Part shown: piece by piece, positions 26,948 through 35,061 of the stretch
Position numbering within the stretch: position 1 is the stretch's first letter
How the letters are laid out: each line of letters starts with the position of its first letter
Source of the DNA: Terrisporobacter glycolicus ATCC 14880 = DSM 1288
GTDB lineage: Bacteria; Bacillota; Clostridia; Peptostreptococcales; Peptostreptococcaceae
Length of the DNA stretch: 64,000 bases
Reading direction: 5' to 3'
Assembly: GCF_036812735.1 (NCBI RefSeq)
Contig: NZ_CP117523.1
Location: forward strand, 1,426,001 to 1,490,000
Notes under the pieces: model-generated
The model's database searches: none
Seen by the model: only the letters and a program-made list of their open reading frames with translations
What the model was told of the DNA's origin: nothing
Made by a program: the position numbers and the translations under genes

Positions 26948-26999
26948 CCATGAAGGTTATTTGTTGTATTTGAAATACAGCATGATTTTCATGGCTTTT
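26948..26999 (+). terminator. Terminator-like leader hairpin (possible attenuator)
   Basis: Outer stem AGCCATGAA/TTCATGGCT followed by a T run, with an inner palindrome TGTATTT/AAATACA. It lies between the promoter at 26886 and the next coding start at 27023. It may simply end the FGGY operon, or act as an attenuator of the following operon. Confidence 0.7.
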
Positions 27000-27022
27000 T
27001 TATGCAAAAAGGGGAGGCTTAT

Positions 27023-27763
27023 ATGGGTAAAACAATTATGCTTTTAGGTGTTTATGGTATGGAGTCAGTTGAGTGTGGTGGTGTACTTGCTAAAAATGCT
27101 AAAGATGGAGGAAAATCAATAGCATCAATAATGTTAGCAGGTGAGAGAATGAAAGAAAATCTTAAAAAGAGTAGTGAAATACTAAACATAGAAATGTCTT
27201 ACACAGATTTTGAAAGTGGAAATATGAACGTTGATTTAGAATCTAAGAAAAAACTAGTAAGAGAGATTAGAAAATTTAAACCAGATATTATAATAACTCA
27301 AGACCCACATGGATGTATAAGTGATTTTGACCCAGATAGAAGACCTGCAATGACTTTGATTTTAGAAGCTATATCACTTTGTAATAGAAATTTTGATGAG
27401 TGGAGTATAAAGGAATATGGATTACATAAGATACCAAATATTTATTATATGTTTGCCCATGATACTGATACAGTTGTAGATATAAGTTCAGTATGGGATG
27501 AAAAAAACGCAGCAATGCAATGTCTGGAATCTCAGCTGGAGTTTAGTGGGAAGCATTTTGAAACTTATTATGGAAATAAAACTATGTTAAAAATAGTTCC
27601 CAACTGGAATGAACTTGACTCTTATCTTGAAAAAGGTAAGGCTGCTCAAAAGTGTTTTGACTATGCGCTATATTTATCAAATGGATCTGCTCATCATGGA
27701 CAAGTTGCTTTTGCAGAGTGCTATAAAAAAGAAGGAAAATTTTATTTGGACAATTTAATTTAA
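27023..27763 (+). CDS. PIG-L/LmbE-fold protein with substituted metal-binding motifs
   Basis: 246 residues from the ATG at 27023, which follows GGGGAGG; the ATG at 27002 has no such site. The overall pattern is LmbE/PIG-L deacetylase, with the glycine pair and Leu-Ala-Lys after the first motif (CGGVLAKNAKDGG) and the helix after the second. However the usual AHPDD metal motif reads GVYGMES (residues 9-15) and the second usual DPDHR reads DPDRR, so the expected His and Asp zinc ligands are absent. It is unlikely to be a standard zinc deacetylase. It starts a six-gene operon with an oligopeptide ABC transporter. Confidence 0.72.
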   Translation: MGKTIMLLGVYGMESVECGGVLAKNAKDGGKSIASIMLAGERMKENLKKSSEILNIEMSYTDFESGNMNVDLESKKKLVREIRKFKPDIIITQDPHGCISDFDPDRRPAMTLILEAISLCNRNFDEWSIKEYGLHKIPNIYYMFAHDTDTVVDISSVWDEKNAAMQCLESQLEFSGKHFETYYGNKTMLKIVPNWNELDSYLEKGKAAQKCFDYALYLSNGSAHHGQVAFAECYKKEGKFYLDNLI

Positions 27764-27779
27764 AAAATGGGGGAGTAAA

Positions 27780-29489
27780 ATGAAGAAATTATTAAGAACA
27801 ATATTAATTACAGTCACGGTATTTTGTATAACGTTAACATCTGTTTTTGCAACAGAAAGCAGTGATAGTAAATTAATAGTAGGAGTAAGTGCAGATGAAA
27901 ATAATATAACTCCATATACTTATGTTACAGGAGCACCAGGGTTAGATCTTGTAAACTTAGTATATGATAAATTATTTATATTAGATAAAGACAACAAAGT
28001 GATACCTTGGATGATAGAAGATGATTACAAAGTTAGCGACGACTATAAAACTTATGAAATGAAATTAAAAGAAAATATGAAGTGGCATGATGATAAAAAA
28101 TTAACAGCAGAAGATGTAAAGTTTTCTTTTGAATATGCAGAAACTCAAAATCAATCTACTTTTACTAAAATAGCTAATGAAATAGAATCAGTAGAAGTAA
28201 AAGATGATTTAAATTTTGTTATAAAATTAAAAGAAGGTAATCCTGATTTTATAGGTGATTCTTTATCAGCATTCTTTATAATTCCACAGCACATATATAA
28301 AGATTATAAAAAAGCTGAAGAAACGAAAGAAACTATAGGTAGTGGAATATTTAAACTTGAAGAGTACAAGGTTGGAGAGTACTATAAGTTAAAAGCAAAC
28401 AAAGATTATTTTAAAGGTAATCCTATTGTGGAAGAATTGTATATACCTATAATAAAAGATTCAACTGCAATGTTTAATGCTATTAAAAAAGGTGAAATAG
28501 CTACAAGTACGATGAATTTAACACCTGAATTACTTGATACATTTAAAAGTAATGATAATATAGGAATTTTAAATAGTACAGGTTATGGTACAACTATGCT
28601 TCAGTTTAATACAGAAAGAAAAATATTAAATGATGCTAATATAAGAAATGCCATAGCAAAAGCTATAAATATAGATGAAATAATTAAAACTGTAACCCTT
28701 GGATATGCTGAAAAAGGTAATCCAGGATTCTACTCAAAAACTTTAGATTATGCAAACAAAGATTTAGAAATAAAATACAGCGTTGAAGATGCTAAAAAAG
28801 CATTAGATGAAGCTGGATTTGATGTTATAAAAAATAATGTGAGACAAAATAAAGATGGTAAAAAGTTATGTTTTGAGCTTTTAGTTTATTCATCAAGCGC
28901 TTCAAGAATAAGAATTGCTGAAATGATAAAAGATTATTTAAGTAAAGTTGGGATAGAAATAAAAATATCTTCATTAGATGCTACAACTGTAGATGAATTA
29001 GTGTGGCCAGAATTTGATGTAGCCAAAGGTAGAGATTTTGATATGGCTATGTGGGGATGGTCTGCTGGAACTCAATTAAGCCCAACTAAAATAGTTGGTC
29101 TTGGAGATTCAGATACAGCAATAGGAACTTTAAATATTGGTGGATATAAAAGTGAAAAGTTTGATAAAAAAGCAAAAGAATTATCAACTACTTTAGATGC
29201 AGATAAAAGATTAAAACTTATTAAAGAATTACAATCTATAATAGCTAAAGACCTTCCGTTTGTAAATTTAATGAACCAAGATATAATAAGCGTTTACAAC
29301 AAAAGTTTGGGAGAAAACTGGGTAATGCAAAATGGTGTGGGAGTTATAAATAGATTCTCATTCCTAAATAAAGAGAATAAAGTTAGTGCTACAAGTGATA
29401 GCAACAAAACTACTTATATAGGTGCTGGTGTAGTAATAATAGCAATAGCAGGTGGAGCAATATATTTTTCAAGAAAGAAAAGAGTGTAA
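27780..29489 (+). CDS. Family 5 (oligopeptide) substrate-binding protein with C-terminal anchor
   Basis: 569 residues. Signal peptide (1-25, ends VFA). There is no lipobox Cys. The SBP_bac_5 core includes the conserved YDKLFILDKDNKVIPWM start, KWHDDKKLTAEDVKFSFEY near 101, and the usual hinge regions. The C-terminus (about 543-569) is a transmembrane helix followed by RKKRV, so the protein is tethered by its C-terminus instead of an N-terminal lipid. Binds a peptide, nickel or similar ligand outside the cell for the permeases that follow. 16 nt after the PIG-L-like gene. Confidence 0.85.
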   Translation: MKKLLRTILITVTVFCITLTSVFATESSDSKLIVGVSADENNITPYTYVTGAPGLDLVNLVYDKLFILDKDNKVIPWMIEDDYKVSDDYKTYEMKLKENMKWHDDKKLTAEDVKFSFEYAETQNQSTFTKIANEIESVEVKDDLNFVIKLKEGNPDFIGDSLSAFFIIPQHIYKDYKKAEETKETIGSGIFKLEEYKVGEYYKLKANKDYFKGNPIVEELYIPIIKDSTAMFNAIKKGEIATSTMNLTPELLDTFKSNDNIGILNSTGYGTTMLQFNTERKILNDANIRNAIAKAINIDEIIKTVTLGYAEKGNPGFYSKTLDYANKDLEIKYSVEDAKKALDEAGFDVIKNNVRQNKDGKKLCFELLVYSSSASRIRIAEMIKDYLSKVGIEIKISSLDATTVDELVWPEFDVAKGRDFDMAMWGWSAGTQLSPTKIVGLGDSDTAIGTLNIGGYKSEKFDKKAKELSTTLDADKRLKLIKELQSIIAKDLPFVNLMNQDIISVYNKSLGENWVMQNGVGVINRFSFLNKENKVSATSDSNKTTYIGAGVVIIAIAGGAIYFSRKKRV

Positions 29490-29492
29490 TAT

Positions 29493-30458
29493 ATGAAAAA
29501 AAATAAGAAGTTTATAAATTATTTAATCTTAATATTTTTAGTCATACTAATGAATTTCTTATTACCTAAATTATTACCGGGAAATCCTATATCTTATATA
29601 GTTGGTGAAGACATAGCAAACTTAACAACATCTCAGAAAAATGCAATATTAAGTGAGTACAAATTAAACGAACCACTTTATATACAATTTTTCTATTATT
29701 TAAAAAATATATTTACTTTAGATTTTGGTATGTCTTTTTCAAAAAAGTTGCCCATATTTGATATAGTCAAATCAGCAACTTTATGGACTCTACTTTTATC
29801 TAGTTTAAATATTATAATAAGCACACTTTTAGGGTCTTATTTTGGATATAAGTCGGCTATGAAGAAAAGAGAGGAAAGCTTAAAGATGAATATGGCAGTT
29901 TCATCTTTAAGCTGTTTTCCTATATTTTGGGTAAGTATGATTTTATTAGTTATATTCAGTGTAAAGCTAAATATCTTTCCTACCTACGGAGCTTATAGTA
30001 TACATGGAGATTTTAATATTATAACAAGACTATTTGACATAGTATCACATTTTGTTCTACCTTTAACAGCCATGGTAATTACATCAATAACAACTTTTTA
30101 CATACAGATGAGGGTGTCCGTCCTTGAAGTTTTACAAGAAGACTATATATTCATGGCAAAGGTAAAGTCAATTCCAAATCATGTTATAGAAAAGAAATAT
30201 ATAATAAAAAATTCAATATTGCCTGTATTCACTATTTTTATGTTGAATATAGGGAGCATTTTCAGTGGGTCAATAGCAGTAGAAACAGTTTTTTCTTATC
30301 CAGGACTGGGAAAGATTATGTTTGATGCTATTATAGCTAGGGATTATCCACTTATACAGTATTGTTTCTTGACTATATCAACTATGGTTATATTTTCAAA
30401 CTATCTAGCAGATAAGTTATACAAGTATATAGACCCAAGGGTAGGAGATGGAATATGA
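29493..30458 (+). CDS. ABC transporter permease, OppB type
   Basis: 321 residues with six predicted helices. The N-terminal signature helix is followed by LPKLLPGNPISYIVGE, typical of OppB/DppB/NikB, and the last third carries the EAA-type loop (ARD/EDYIFMAKVKSIP) and ETVFSYPGLGKIMFDAI. It forms the pore with the OppC-type protein, whose start overlaps its stop by 4 nt (ATGA). Only 3 nt separate it from the binding-protein stop, so translation is probably coupled. Confidence 0.92.
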   Translation: MKKNKKFINYLILIFLVILMNFLLPKLLPGNPISYIVGEDIANLTTSQKNAILSEYKLNEPLYIQFFYYLKNIFTLDFGMSFSKKLPIFDIVKSATLWTLLLSSLNIIISTLLGSYFGYKSAMKKREESLKMNMAVSSLSCFPIFWVSMILLVIFSVKLNIFPTYGAYSIHGDFNIITRLFDIVSHFVLPLTAMVITSITTFYIQMRVSVLEVLQEDYIFMAKVKSIPNHVIEKKYIIKNSILPVFTIFMLNIGSIFSGSIAVETVFSYPGLGKIMFDAIIARDYPLIQYCFLTISTMVIFSNYLADKLYKYIDPRVGDGI

Positions 30459-31300
30459 GACAATACTTAAGTAAATTAAATAAATTTGAAAAAAGAGTTT
30501 TTGCTGTAAGTTTAGTTATATTAGGTGGATTTCTATTTGTTGCAATATTTGCAAATAAATTATCTCCATACAACCCATATGATAGAGTTGCTATACCTTT
30601 TTTAAAACCATCTGGTGAACATATTTTAGGAACAAATGATATAGGACAGGACATATTAAGTGAGCTTATATATGGAAGTAGAATATCTTTGTTAATAGGT
30701 TTTATAAGTTCTGTAATAGCTATTGGTATAGCTATAGTATTATCAATATTGTCAGGATACTATGGAGAGAAAATTGAAGATACTATAATGAGAATAACAG
30801 ATTTTTTCTTAGTAATTCCATTCTTACCTTTAGTTATATTACTATCAGTATACTTTAGAGGAAATTACATATCTATAGCGCTGATAATAGGATTTACATA
30901 TTGGCCTGGAACAGTTAGGATTTTAAGATCTCAAGTAATAAAAGTAAAAAATAAGGATTATATATTAAATATTAAATCAATGGGTGCAAGTGATTATTAT
31001 ATAATAAGAAAATATATAATAAGGGAAATTTTCCCTACAATTGTATATAGATTTATGTTTTTAGTAAAAGGTTCCATAATAACAGAATCATCTCTTAGTT
31101 TCTTAGGTCTGGGAAATCCAACATTAAAAAGTTGGGGAAGTATTCTTTATTACGCCCAAAACAGAAACGTATTTTTAACAAGTGCTTGGTTATGGTGGAT
31201 AGTTCCTGCGGGTCTTTGTATTTGTGTATTAAGTATATCATTTGTTTTAATTGGATATACAGTGGAGAACTTATTGGCTCCTAAAAAGGAGGTGGCATAA
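30455..31300 (+). CDS. ABC transporter permease, OppC type
   Basis: 281 residues. N-terminal helix, then the OppC LGTNDIGQDILSELIYGSRISLLIGF region near 63-88, an EAA loop (KSMGASDYYIIRKYIIREI) near 170, and ITESSLSFLGLGNP near 206. Partners the OppB permease. Its stop codon (31298-31300) abuts the next ATPase, whose most likely start codon is an ATT overlapping the stop by one base. GGAG-containing ribosome site precedes the ATG inside the upstream gene. Confidence 0.92.
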   Translation: MRQYLSKLNKFEKRVFAVSLVILGGFLFVAIFANKLSPYNPYDRVAIPFLKPSGEHILGTNDIGQDILSELIYGSRISLLIGFISSVIAIGIAIVLSILSGYYGEKIEDTIMRITDFFLVIPFLPLVILLSVYFRGNYISIALIIGFTYWPGTVRILRSQVIKVKNKDYILNIKSMGASDYYIIRKYIIREIFPTIVYRFMFLVKGSIITESSLSFLGLGNPTLKSWGSILYYAQNRNVFLTSAWLWWIVPAGLCICVLSISFVLIGYTVENLLAPKKEVA

Positions 31301-31968
31301 TTAATTTATTAGAAGTTAGAAATTTGCATATCCACTATGGAAATACTTTGATAGTTGAGGATATTAACTTTGACCTAGATTATTCTAAAGTCCTTGGAAT
31401 TATAGGACCATCTGGAAGCGGAAAAAGTACAATTATATGGTCTATATTAGGAATGATAGAAGAGATGGGTGGGAGTTTTAAAGGAGATATTAAATTTGAA
31501 GGTGAAAAACTAAATTATAGACCTACATGGAATGAAATATCCATAGTACCACAGCTTGCAATGAACTCATTTAACCCAGTATTAAAAATAAAAGATAGTA
31601 TAGATGAACTATATCAGTTTTCAAATATGAGTAAAGAATATTTTGATAAAAATGTAGAAGAATTATTAAAAATGGTTGATTTAGAAAAATATATTTTAAA
31701 TTCATATCCTCATCAACTTAGTGGAGGAATGAAGCAAAGAATTGCAATAGTATGTGCTTTATGTACTAATCCAAAACTATTAATATTAGATGAATCTACA
31801 ACAGGACTTGATTTACTTGTGGAGGCTGAGATATTATATTATCTAAAAAATATTAAAGAATCTTTAAATTTATCCATAATATTCGTTAGCCATGATAAAA
31901 GACTTGTGAATGCTTTTTGTGACGAAATTATAAATATGGAAAAAACTATTATTGAAAAGAGTGTTTAA
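31300..31968 (+). CDS. ABC transporter ATPase, OppD type, with probable ATT start codon
   Basis: 222 residues if it begins at the ATT at 31300. A perfect AAAGGAGG (31285-31292) lies 7 nt upstream, and reading from the ATT gives NLLEVRNLHIHYGN, the conserved OppD N-terminus that should follow a start Met. The next candidate, TTG at 31324, has no ribosome site and would remove the first strand. Walker A GPSGSGKS near 39, signature LSGGMKQR, Walker B LLILDESTTGLD (Ser after Glu), H-loop SHDK. It has no C-terminal oligopeptide extension. Partner of the OppF ATPase next. Confidence 0.82.
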   Translation: MNLLEVRNLHIHYGNTLIVEDINFDLDYSKVLGIIGPSGSGKSTIIWSILGMIEEMGGSFKGDIKFEGEKLNYRPTWNEISIVPQLAMNSFNPVLKIKDSIDELYQFSNMSKEYFDKNVEELLKMVDLEKYILNSYPHQLSGGMKQRIAIVCALCTNPKLLILDESTTGLDLLVEAEILYYLKNIKESLNLSIIFVSHDKRLVNAFCDEIINMEKTIIEKSV

Positions 31969-31973
31969 GATAA

Positions 31974-32792
31974 ATGAATATATTAGAATTTAAGGATATA
32001 AATAAATCTTTTTATAGAATGGAAAATAAAAAAAGATTAAAAAAGCAAGTACTAAAAAATATAAATATGAAAATCAAAGAAAATGAAAGTTTAGGTATAA
32101 TAGGTAATAGTGGTAGTGGAAAAACAACACTAATGAAAATATTATTTAATCTTCATAAAGCAGATTCTGGACAGATCATCTATAAGAATAAAAATATTTT
32201 AAAGCTTAAAGGAAGTGAAAGACAAAATTTATATAAAAGTATGGGTTTTGTAATGCAAGATCCTTATTCATCACTATGTCCATATTTAACAATAAAAGAA
32301 ATACTAAGTGAGCCTATAAAGATTCATAGTCTACATAAAAATATAGAGGATTTAGATTTATATGTATCTAATTTACTAGAAAAAGTTCATTTGAATCCTT
32401 CTATTTATATGAATAAATATCCAAAGGAGCTTAGTGGTGGGGAACGTCAAAGGGTTGCCATTGCAAGAGGTATTTCCACCAAACCTAGTTTTTTAGTTCT
32501 AGATGAACCAACATCTATGATAGATGCATGTGCAAAAAATGGAGTATTAAATTTGTTGGAAGAACTTAAAACAAATGAGAAAATATCCACAGTAATGATT
32601 AGCCATGATATAAGTACTGTAATAAATAATTGTGACAGAATAGCAGTGATGAAAGAAGGAAAAATTATTGAATGTAAAACAGCAATAGACATAAAGAATA
32701 ACCCTGACAATGAATATACTAAAGAGTTAATCTTAGCATCAAAAAATATAATTGAGTATTGGGAGTATTTAAATAAAACTCCGACTAAATAG
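31974..32792 (+). CDS. ABC transporter ATPase, OppF type
   Basis: 272 residues. Walker A GNSGSGKTT near 42, the Q-loop in MGFVMQDPYSSLCPYLTI, signature LSGGERQRVAIA near 146, Walker B FLVLDEPTSMID near 167 and H-loop ISHDIST. Shape and length match OppF/DppF/NikE without a long C-terminal extension. Begins 5 nt after the OppD-type ATPase gene. Last gene of the operon; no clear terminator follows before the repeat copy at 32901. Confidence 0.9.
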   Translation: MNILEFKDINKSFYRMENKKRLKKQVLKNINMKIKENESLGIIGNSGSGKTTLMKILFNLHKADSGQIIYKNKNILKLKGSERQNLYKSMGFVMQDPYSSLCPYLTIKEILSEPIKIHSLHKNIEDLDLYVSNLLEKVHLNPSIYMNKYPKELSGGERQRVAIARGISTKPSFLVLDEPTSMIDACAKNGVLNLLEELKTNEKISTVMISHDISTVINNCDRIAVMKEGKIIECKTAIDIKNNPDNEYTKELILASKNIIEYWEYLNKTPTK

Positions 32793-32900
32793 ATTATTTG
32801 CAGTATCTATTCAATGGGGTTAAATCTAAATTATATTTATTAAGTTTGATAATATTACTCCTAGAAATTTATTTATGAGTTCACTTTTTACTTATATAAT

Positions 32901-32928
32901 AGTTGAAAAAATATTTAGAAGTTTTATG
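32901..32928 (+). repeat. Copy 2 of the direct repeat flanking the PIG-L/opp cassette
   Basis: 28-nt near-identical copy of 26787-26815, lying after the ABC operon and 85 nt before the GNAT gene. TTGAAA (32903-32908) and TATGCT (32925-32930) are spaced 16 nt, so the repeat may be the promoter of the GNAT gene. Confidence 0.7.
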
Positions 32929-33013
32929 CTAGAATAAACTTAGATTTAATTTAGCTAAATAAGTGAATAGAACATAGTTAAGATTTAAAATAATTATTTT
33001 ATAAGGAGATTAT

Positions 33014-33592
33014 ATGAGTTTAGTACTTAGAAACATAAACACAAATGACTATAAAGAGGTAGAAATTTTGACAAGAGAAGCATTTTGGAATATTTACAGG
33101 CCTGGATGTTGTGAGCATTTAGTAATACATAATATGCACAAAGACAAAAAGTCTATTGAAGAATTGGAGTTAGTTGCTGTATATGATAATAAAATTGTAG
33201 GTCATATTGCTTATACAAAGGGACGCATTAAAGGTATTGACAATGAAACTTTTATTACATTGGGGCCCATAAGTGTTATGCCTGAGTTTCAAGGGAAGGG
33301 TATAGGTGGTAAGTTGATTTTGGACACATTAGAAAAAGCTACTAAGCTTGGATACTCTGCTGTGTTTATTACTGGAGACAAGAACTACTATAGCAGGTTT
33401 GGGTTTGAATCAGCATCTAAATATGGTGTTTATATGGAAGGAATACCTATGGATGATGAAGCACCATTTTTTATGGTGAAAATATTTAAAAAGGATTCCT
33501 TAAAAAATGTAAGTGGATTTTATGTTTTTGATGATTGCTATAATGTTAATGAAGAAGCTGTAAATGAATTTGATAAAAAATTTGAATATTAA
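33014..33592 (+). CDS. GNAT family N-acetyltransferase (YhbS-like)
   Basis: 192 residues in the Gcn5-related fold. The acetyl-CoA binding loop is VMPEFQGKGIGGKLI near 90-104 (Q/RxxGxG/A pattern), preceded by the beta-4 strand LGPISVMPE and followed by GYSAVFITGDKNYYSRFGFE, characteristic of the YhbS subgroup. Substrate unknown. AGGAG with a 7-nt gap supports the ATG. Single-gene unit followed by two hairpins. Confidence 0.85.
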   Translation: MSLVLRNINTNDYKEVEILTREAFWNIYRPGCCEHLVIHNMHKDKKSIEELELVAVYDNKIVGHIAYTKGRIKGIDNETFITLGPISVMPEFQGKGIGGKLILDTLEKATKLGYSAVFITGDKNYYSRFGFESASKYGVYMEGIPMDDEAPFFMVKIFKKDSLKNVSGFYVFDDCYNVNEEAVNEFDKKFEY

Positions 33593-33599
33593 AGAAGAA

Positions 33600-33650
33600 A
33601 ATTAGTGAAGGAAAATATGTAATTTAATTAAAAATTTTCCTTCACTAATT
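33600..33650. terminator. Hairpin after the GNAT gene
   Basis: Perfect 17-bp stem (33600-33616 with 33634-33650), directly after the GNAT stop. The T tail is poor, so termination is likely shared with the next hairpin. Confidence 0.7.
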
Positions 33651-33664
33651 AATGTAAAAAGATT

Positions 33665-33695
33665 AAATGGTGTATCAAAATATGATACACCATTT
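33665..33695. terminator. Bidirectional hairpin between GNAT and rubrerythrin
   Basis: Perfect 13-bp stem (33665-33677 with 33683-33695) with 5-nt loop, next to the rubrerythrin stop. It could terminate both convergent units. Confidence 0.8.
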
Positions 33696-33719
33696 TGTTA
33701 TTTAAATATTGTAATTATT

Positions 33720-34313
33720 TTAATTTTCAAATGGAGATTTAGAATATAAGATAAAGTAACCTTGAGGATGTTGACACACTGGACAAACTTTTGGCGCTTC
33801 TGTTCCAGTATGTACATGACCACAGTTTAAACAAATCCATTTTTCTTCTTTATCGCTTTTAAATAAAGTTCCATTTTCTATTTTTGATGCAAAATCTCCA
33901 AATCTATCTCCATGTATTTTTTCTATATTTGATATTTTTTCAAAACTATTTGCTACAGCCATAAAACCTTCTTCCTTAGCAGTATTTGCAAAGCTTTTAT
34001 ATACCTCTTGCCATTCTTCATATTCATCGTGTTGAGCTGCTTTTAAAGTTTGAAGTATATTATCAAATATTTCTACAGGGTAGCCACCATCAATATGGAT
34101 GGTACCTCCTGAAAGTTCTTTAAGGTGATTGTAAAATACTTTAGCATGTGCCCTCTCTTGATCGGCAGTATATAAAAAGTTCTTTTCTACTAAAGCTAGG
34201 TTTTCTTTTTTTGCCTGAGAAGCACCAAATGTATATCTATTTCGTGCTTGACTTTCTCCAGCAAAGGCTCTCATTAAGTTGATTTTAGTTTGACTATCCT
34301 TTAGTAAGTTCAT
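33720..34313 (-). CDS. rbr: Rubrerythrin
   Basis: 197 residues. The N-terminal four-helix bundle carries two diiron ExxH-type motifs (GESQARNRY near 20, DQERAHAK near 51, and EEGF/EKIHGDRF near 114-137). The C-terminal rubredoxin-like domain has CLNCGH (near 160) and CPVCQHPQG (near 177), four Cys for one iron. It reduces hydrogen peroxide in the cytoplasm of anaerobes. Single-gene transcript with GGAGG before the ATG. Unrelated in function to the neighbouring catabolic genes. Confidence 0.95.
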   Translation of the reverse strand: MNLLKDSQTKINLMRAFAGESQARNRYTFGASQAKKENLALVEKNFLYTADQERAHAKVFYNHLKELSGGTIHIDGGYPVEIFDNILQTLKAAQHDEYEEWQEVYKSFANTAKEEGFMAVANSFEKISNIEKIHGDRFGDFASKIENGTLFKSDKEEKWICLNCGHVHTGTEAPKVCPVCQHPQGYFILYSKSPFEN

Positions 34314-34493
34314 AGATTCCTCCTATAGTTAATTATTTTATATAGTATGATGATTGAAAAAGCCAGATTAGCTCTAACATTTTTATAAATTATTTTTTAT
34401 TGAGTGTAAATATTTATATAAAAGTTAAACTTAGTATATGTATTAATAGGTATTTTATTACTAATCAATGTTTTATATTATTAACAAAGTATA

Positions 34494-34527
34494 CAAAAAA
34501 ACCATATTGAGTAAAACCTCAATATGG
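34494..34527 (-). terminator. Terminator of the dihydropyrimidinase operon
   Basis: Perfect 10-bp stem (34502-34511 with 34518-34527) followed in the minus direction by a run of seven T. It ends the operon that starts at 37751. Confidence 0.9.
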
Positions 34528-34557
34528 CCCTTTTTATATATAATGAAGTAAATACTA

Positions 34558-35052
34558 TTATTCAGCCTCTACATCACTATCATTATAGTTGTTTTTTGTT
34601 ACAACCTTATAGAACAAGTCGCCACCTTTGTCACATGATATACCAAGTAGAGCACCAAGTAATAAAGAAGGAACTAATAACATCCAATTACCACTAGCAG
34701 CAAATGTTGAAAAACACCCCATAAAGGTACCAGGAATAAAATCAAACCATTTTGATTTACCTATGATACACATTACAAATGTAACTATGGCACACCAAAC
34801 ACCTGTATCACCAAGTGCTGGAACTAAACCAGTTAAGAAGAAAATTGTCATACCACAAAGAACACCAGCCATGTTTGGTATAATAGTTTTTTTCAATCCT
34901 TCAACTCCATGATGACCACATGCAAAGTATGTAGTACATCCAGCGAAACCAGCCCATCCAAACAGTCCTAGGGCACCAGAGAACCAGGCCCATATACCAC
35001 AAAGGACGGCAGTCACTATTCCAAGGGCACATAAATAGCTCATTTTTTTCAT
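34558..35052 (-). CDS. DUF1097 membrane protein
   Basis: 164 residues with about five helices. I prefer the ATG at 35052, with GGTG about 6-7 nt upstream, over the GTG at 35061. The GLFGWAGFAGCTTYFACG and FIPGTFMGCFSTFA segments match the DUF1097/YcdZ family of small inner-membrane proteins, which are often next to purine or pyrimidine catabolism genes. Lying last in the dihydropyrimidinase operon, it could be the pyrimidine or carbamoyl-amino-acid carrier, but that is only inferred. Start lies just beyond the upstream stop codon, so coupling is likely. Confidence 0.78.
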   Translation of the reverse strand: MKKMSYLCALGIVTAVLCGIWAWFSGALGLFGWAGFAGCTTYFACGHHGVEGLKKTIIPNMAGVLCGMTIFFLTGLVPALGDTGVWCAIVTFVMCIIGKSKWFDFIPGTFMGCFSTFAASGNWMLLVPSLLLGALLGISCDKGGDLFYKVVTKNNYNDSDVEAE

Positions 35053-35061
35053 AACATTCAC

